A stretch of DNA of 64,000 bases. Origin: JAFDZO01 sp041859205. Its GTDB lineage: Bacteria; Bacteroidota; Ignavibacteria; Tepidaquicellales; Tepidaquicellaceae. The position numbers and the translations under genes were made by a program. Where the stretch lies: contig JBHEKU010000166.1 in the NCBI GenBank assembly GCA_041859205.1, forward strand, positions 1 to 64,000, in the 5' to 3' direction. The notes below the pieces were generated by a model. That model did no database searches. It had not been told where the DNA came from and saw only the letters and a program-made list of their open reading frames with translations. This document shows, piece after piece, positions 60,034-64,000 of the stretch (within the stretch, counting starts at the first letter, position 1; the number at the start of each line of letters is the position of its first letter).

Positions 60034-60588
60034 ATGAAAAAAATCCTTACTCTCTTTGTATTAATTTTCACACTTACAATTTTATCTGCAGCAGGATTTG
60101 CTCAGGACGACTCAGACAAACCGGAAAGAATGCTTAAAAAGCTTGCCACACTTAAGGGCAACTGGAACGGTTCACTGGAATATCTTGACTACGGTGATAA
60201 TAAAACAAAAACGAAGCTTCCGACTGTATGCGAAGCTGTGTATAATAAATCAGGAAATGATAAATTTCTTTCGGTGAAATTTATTTTTGATGAAGGAAAT
60301 GGAAGAACGGTTACGGGTGAAGATGCCTGGACAATTTTGGATGAGGGTAAAATTTTTTTCTACGACAGCACAAACTATATCATTACAAACTACTATCAGA
60401 ACGATGATAATAACGATATAGCAGTATTTGTTTTTGAAAAAGAAGGACAGGATAACAATAAACCCTGCACTATAAAGCAGACTTTTGAAATGCATAATGA
60501 TTCATTTTCTATAATAAAGAAAGTGAAGTATAAAGATTCAGATAGTTTTTTTATCAGACACGAGTTTGCATTTCAGAGAGTGAAATAA
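60034..60588 (+). CDS. Small exported protein, lipocalin-like/DUF1579-like
   Basis: A 184-residue exported protein with signal peptide MKKILTLFVLIFTLTILSAAGFA. It starts with KLATLKGNWNGSLEYLDY and has alternating strands of about ten residues (FLSVKFIFDEGNGRTVTGEDAWTILDEGKIFFYDS), as in DUF1579-type or lipocalin barrels. The GNW head is typical. It lies plus-strand between lipoprotein copies 2 and 3 and may have been inserted in the array. Function unknown. Confidence 0.6.
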   Translation: MKKILTLFVLIFTLTILSAAGFAQDDSDKPERMLKKLATLKGNWNGSLEYLDYGDNKTKTKLPTVCEAVYNKSGNDKFLSVKFIFDEGNGRTVTGEDAWTILDEGKIFFYDSTNYIITNYYQNDDNNDIAVFVFEKEGQDNNKPCTIKQTFEMHNDSFSIIKKVKYKDSDSFFIRHEFAFQRVK

Positions 60589-60589
60589 G

Positions 60590-61600
60590 TTAATTACTCT
60601 TTACTGCTTTAAATAATTTTTTCACCTCTGAGTGATAAAAATAAAACGTACCTTCTTTAAAATTGCTTGCTTTGCCAAGCGTATTAAAAGATGTCAGCCC
60701 GGAAGGAAAATTTTCCTGCTGTTTGTATTCTCTACCACTCCAGGTATTACCGTGAAAATTGTTCTGATTATCGAGAGTTATTACTGAAAAGAAATCTTTA
60801 GAGTCGCCGCTAATATAAACAGCCTTCTCACCATTCGAGTTTGTATAGCTGCTGTAAAATTTATTCCATCCCGTACCGGTGTAATCATAAAACTCAACTG
60901 ACATATCTTCCTCTTTTACTTTTATAATATCGTTGTTCAGAAAAAATAATTTTCCGTCCGGTGCTTCGTTTCTCACTTCAACTGCAGAGCCGTTCTCAAT
61001 TTTAAAAAAAACATTGAATCCATTATTCTCATATTTTGAAATAAGATATATTTCATTATTCATCTTTGTAAATTTTAATGCTGCATGATTATTCGGCAAA
61101 GTGTGCTCTGTAAAAACTCCTTTGTTAAATTCATACCAGGTTATCGGTCCTTCATTTGTTGTGTAAAATTTATCTTTATCGAGTATAAAAACCTCATTCA
61201 AAAAATCACCGTGCTTTAATGGTAAGTTATAACTCTTCGCCGTTCCGTTAGAATAAATTTTAAAGAATGCTGTATCGGAAGGGAAGGTTTTATAGCCGAG
61301 GAAGACTGCATAGTTTTCATCGTATGCTTTCACATCAACGGGAGTAAATTTTTCATCGTGAAAATTTATTTCAGTTCTTATGCCGTTTGCAATTCTATAG
61401 CTTTTAATTCCCGAAGCAAATACAACATTTGAACTGCCGGAAGATATGCTTGTGATTCCTTCAAGCCCTTCGCTTGCTACTGACCAGCTGTAATAGTTCT
61501 CTGAAGGGGAATTTGTTCCTACCGGAGATTCAGTATTGCAGGATAAAAAAGATGCTGATGCTGCAATCAGAATTATGAAAGCAAATAAATAAAATTTCAT
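60590..61600 (-). CDS. Lipoprotein of a three-member paralogous set, copy 3
   Basis: A 336-residue lipoprotein with lipobox LSC (Cys 21), followed by YYSWSVASEGLEGITSISSG, aligned with copies 1 and 2. The blade-like strands are VVFASGIKSYRIANGIRTEI, FKIYSNGTAKSYNL and YEFNKGVFTEHTL. It is separated from the other two copies by the exported protein gene, which ends 2 bases before it in the opposite direction. Function unknown. Confidence 0.75.
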   Translation of the reverse strand: MKFYLFAFIILIAASASFLSCNTESPVGTNSPSENYYSWSVASEGLEGITSISSGSSNVVFASGIKSYRIANGIRTEINFHDEKFTPVDVKAYDENYAVFLGYKTFPSDTAFFKIYSNGTAKSYNLPLKHGDFLNEVFILDKDKFYTTNEGPITWYEFNKGVFTEHTLPNNHAALKFTKMNNEIYLISKYENNGFNVFFKIENGSAVEVRNEAPDGKLFFLNNDIIKVKEEDMSVEFYDYTGTGWNKFYSSYTNSNGEKAVYISGDSKDFFSVITLDNQNNFHGNTWSGREYKQQENFPSGLTSFNTLGKASNFKEGTFYFYHSEVKKLFKAVKSN

Positions 61601-61780
61601 ATTGTAATTTGTTATAACTTAAACTTTTGAATTATTGAATTTCAGATACAGAAATTTCCGTGCAGTGATTTTTCTGTTATGCGAGATGTTGTTACAGATT
61701 TTTTTACGGTGAAAAAACTAAAAAGATGCAAAGCAAAAGCCCGGCTTCCCGGGCACATGCTTCTCTGCTGAGAAATTACC

Positions 61781-62281
61781 TCAGCTTGCACCTATTGCTT
61801 CAAGGTATTCCAACACAGGTCTTGCTTCATCACCGCCTTTTTTTGCATGATGAATTAGCTGTAATCCATGTGGTCCCTTTGATGATTTTAATTCGGGATA
61901 AACAGTTAAAATTTGTTTCACAATATCCAGATGTCCGAGCATTGTTGCACAGAAGATGTTCATACGCGCACCGTTTGAAAGTAGGAATAAAGCTATGTCT
62001 CTATCACCAACGTGTCCGGCGGCTTCAATAGCTGTTTCAAAATCGCCTCCACCCCAGTCCCAAGAAGCATTCAGAAGCCCCGGTTCCTGAGCCAGCATGG
62101 ATTTTACTGCATCTAAATCTTTATGCGCTTTACCTACAAAATCTTTCACAAGGTCTTTATCTAAAGCCGGACCTTTATCTTTTTTCACTTGTTGAGAAAA
62201 TATATCAGCACCTGAACCCGGAGCAATAATTGTTAGTGCACTAAGAGCGGAATAAGTCAGGAATTTTTTTCTTGTAATCAT
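61781..62281 (-). CDS. Exported ankyrin-repeat protein
   Basis: A 166-residue protein with a signal peptide (MITRKKFLTYSALSALTII) that has an RK-x-F-L pattern close to, but not fully, a twin-arginine signal. Residues 60-160 form about three ankyrin repeats (DLDAVKSMLAQEPGLLNASWDW, GDRDIALFLLSNGARMNIFCA, GHLDIVKQILTVYPELKSS). It presumably binds another periplasmic protein. It stands alone. Confidence 0.8.
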   Translation of the reverse strand: MITRKKFLTYSALSALTIIAPGSGADIFSQQVKKDKGPALDKDLVKDFVGKAHKDLDAVKSMLAQEPGLLNASWDWGGGDFETAIEAAGHVGDRDIALFLLSNGARMNIFCATMLGHLDIVKQILTVYPELKSSKGPHGLQLIHHAKKGGDEARPVLEYLEAIGAS

Positions 62282-62648
62282 TTTTTGTAAATTCAGTTTT
62301 TGTTGAAGTAGTTAGCTAGGGAATTTTAGGAGGGATATTCTCTATTACGGGGAAAAATGAATAAAGTTAGGTTGTTGTTTAACATATTTTTATACCACTT
62401 TGTGAGTTTAAAATTTTTGAAATTTGGGTAGTAATCTGTCAGAAAGAGTCTAAATTTTGATATAAGTTGTTATTGTAAATGAACTTTATACTTAGTTTAA
62501 CTAACCATAAAGGAAATTAGTATATTTCTTGATATAAATCATATTTTGCAAAGCGGGAATTGCTTAGTTTTATATGATAGTTAATTGCGGTTACAGGCAT
62601 GATAATAATTTTTAACTAAATTTAATTTTTAAAATTAAATTCATAGAA
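62282..62648. other. Intergenic region before the PAS protein, nothing seen
   Basis: About 370 bases, AT-rich, between divergent genes. No gene, clear promoter match or repeat was found. Confidence 0.45.
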
Positions 62649-64000
62649 ATGTCGTTCCCACTCTCTACAAATAAAGATTCAAAAGAATTTGTAAAAAAAT
62701 TTACTAAGTTTGCATCATCTATTTCAGAAGGGGTGATAATTTCTGATGAGAAAGAAGAAATTATCTGGGTGAATAAATCATTCGAGAAAATTTCAGGATA
62801 TACGCTTAAAGAGCTGATCGGAAAAGGACCGGAGATATTTCACGGTGAAAAAACCAATAAAGCGGCAGTCCGGAATTTAAGAAAATCCATTAAAAGAGGT
62901 GAGACTGTTTCAATTGAAATAGTAAATTATAAACCTGACGGAACTCCTTACTGGATAAACCTGACAATCACACCGATATTGAACGAGAACAATAAAGTAA
63001 CAAAATATATTTCATTTGAACGCGATATTACCGAGCAAAAATTAAGCGAGAAAAACAAAGAGCAGTCTGAAGAGATTTACAGAATTCTTTTTAAAAAGAG
63101 CCCGGTAAATATGTTTATATTCGACCCCGTTACTTATAAAATGATTGAAGCTAATGAGACGGCATTACAGACTTACGGGTATACTAAAGAAGAATTTTCC
63201 AAACTTACAGTAAAAGATATAAGACCGCCTGAAGACTGGAAAAGAGTAAAAAAGATAATCAAAGATATTAACGAAGAATTTGTGGTTAAAGGTGTATGGA
63301 AACACCTGAAGAAAAACGGCGAAATAATTTTTGTTGATGTAAAAGCGAGAGCAATAGACTACAATGGCAAAAAAGCAATATTAACTATTGCTATAGATGT
63401 ATCTGACCGCCATTTAAAGGAAGTGGAAATAGAAGATTTAAATAGTAACCTCATATCTCTGAATTTCTCTCTTAAAGAAAACCTGGGAAGAAATAACGAA
63501 CTGCTTCGTGAATTGAAAATTAAAGAGCAGAAACTATCTGCAGCAAGGCAATCGGCGAAAATAGGCATGTGGGAAATTGATATAAAGACTAATAAGATTA
63601 CAGCTTCAGAAGAAGTGTACAATATTTTCAATTTTAAACCGGGTGAAAAATTAACATTTAAAAAATTTCAAAACAGAATACATAAAGATGACCTGGACAG
63701 GTATACTAAAACTATAGATAAGATGGTAATTAATGCCGAGCCTATTGATATAGAATATAAATTAAAACCTGTTGACGGAAACTGTAAGCATATCGTTACT
63801 AAAGGCGCGCTAATTTATGATGATAACGGGCACCCTGAATTATTTTCAGGAATAACAATTGATATTACCGATAAGAAACATAACGAGGCAAGATTAACGG
63901 CTGAGCTGAATAATATTAATATAATTCTTTCCAGCATTACAACACCGTTTTTCATTGTAGATAAAAAATATAATCTGCTCTTCATGAATGATACTTCCGC
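62649..64000 (+). CDS. Multi-PAS sensor protein, probably histidine kinase, cut by window end
   Basis: The reading frame is open from ATG at 62649 to the end of the window (450 codons seen). It contains three PAS/PAC units: SISEGVIISDEKEEIIWVNKSFEKISGYTLKELIG (about 22-130, ending DITEQKLSE), KSPVNMFIFDPVTYKMIEAN (about 150-260) and ARQSAKIGMWEIDIKTNKIT (about 300-415, ending DITDKKHNEAR). A fourth begins at ITTPFFIVDKKYNLLFMND. There is no membrane segment so far. Histidine kinase or diguanylate-cyclase output domains would lie beyond the window. Confidence 0.85.
   Translation, partial: MSFPLSTNKDSKEFVKKFTKFASSISEGVIISDEKEEIIWVNKSFEKISGYTLKELIGKGPEIFHGEKTNKAAVRNLRKSIKRGETVSIEIVNYKPDGTPYWINLTITPILNENNKVTKYISFERDITEQKLSEKNKEQSEEIYRILFKKSPVNMFIFDPVTYKMIEANETALQTYGYTKEEFSKLTVKDIRPPEDWKRVKKIIKDINEEFVVKGVWKHLKKNGEIIFVDVKARAIDYNGKKAILTIAIDVSDRHLKEVEIEDLNSNLISLNFSLKENLGRNNELLRELKIKEQKLSAARQSAKIGMWEIDIKTNKITASEEVYNIFNFKPGEKLTFKKFQNRIHKDDLDRYTKTIDKMVINAEPIDIEYKLKPVDGNCKHIVTKGALIYDDNGHPELFSGITIDITDKKHNEARLTAELNNINIILSSITTPFFIVDKKYNLLFMNDTS

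Noticed and set aside
61726..62031. 101-codon plus-strand frame over the ankyrin gene
   Set aside because: Shadow of the ankyrin-repeat coding strand; no start context or domain.

Overview
The window looks like an AT-rich genome of the Bacteroidota/Ignavibacteria (FCB) group. The evidence is a full-length SprA (the type IX secretion translocon), three secreted proteins ending in the QNYPNPFNP-type C-terminal sorting domain, a tRNA promoter fitting the Bacteroidota TTTG-N20-TAnnTTTG pattern, weak Shine-Dalgarno signals at most genes and frequent TTG starts. This assignment is inferred from gene content only. One tRNA (Arg, UCU) is present; no rRNA, CRISPR array, transposase or prophage gene was seen.

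Layout. 1-2 kb: a MvaI/BcnI-type restriction-modification pair. 2.2-3 kb: a gene-free mosaic of dispersed repeats joined by CCGAC words. 3.1-8.5 kb: about fourteen co-directional genes for very small, charged, probably disordered proteins with no recognisable function. Four share a short motif, one has a likely frameshift and one has a TGA inside a membrane segment. This is the most novel-looking part of the window. 8.7-21 kb: two short-chain dehydrogenases, tRNA-Arg, three T9SS cargo proteins rich in Asp-box repeats, two distant paralogues of a FLKSPYF-type family and a candidate structured RNA. 21.5-30 kb: a secreted nuclease-like protein, a lipoprotein/TonB-receptor/PAP2 gene set and a large metalloprotease-propeller-barrel protein. 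30.2-36.9 kb: sprA. 37-39.5 kb: a type IIG restriction-modification gene split by one base in a poly-A run. 39.5-41.7 kb: a nucleoside uptake and salvage operon (cytidine deaminase, thymidine kinase, BMP lipoprotein).

41.7-44.5 kb: repeats around an AT-rich secreted propeller gene. 44.5-49.5 kb: a glycosyltransferase, leucine dehydrogenase, a DUF3127 protein, signal peptidase I and a deoxynucleoside kinase. 49.5-53.7 kb: the conserved ffh-rpsP-khpA-rimM-trmD-rplS translation/export operon, with a dispersed repeat between trmD and rplS. 53.8-61.6 kb: a TPR-gene array apparently broken by a YeeE/YedE sulfur-transporter pair, then three paralogous lipoproteins. 61.7-64 kb: an ankyrin-repeat protein and the start of a multi-PAS sensor protein cut by the window end.

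Themes: envelope and secretion (SprA, its cargo, signal peptidase, TonB receptor, lipoproteins), nucleoside salvage, two restriction-modification systems (one possibly phase-variable), and many intergenic repeats, including at least twelve tracts with a strict 7-nt period but different unit sequences.
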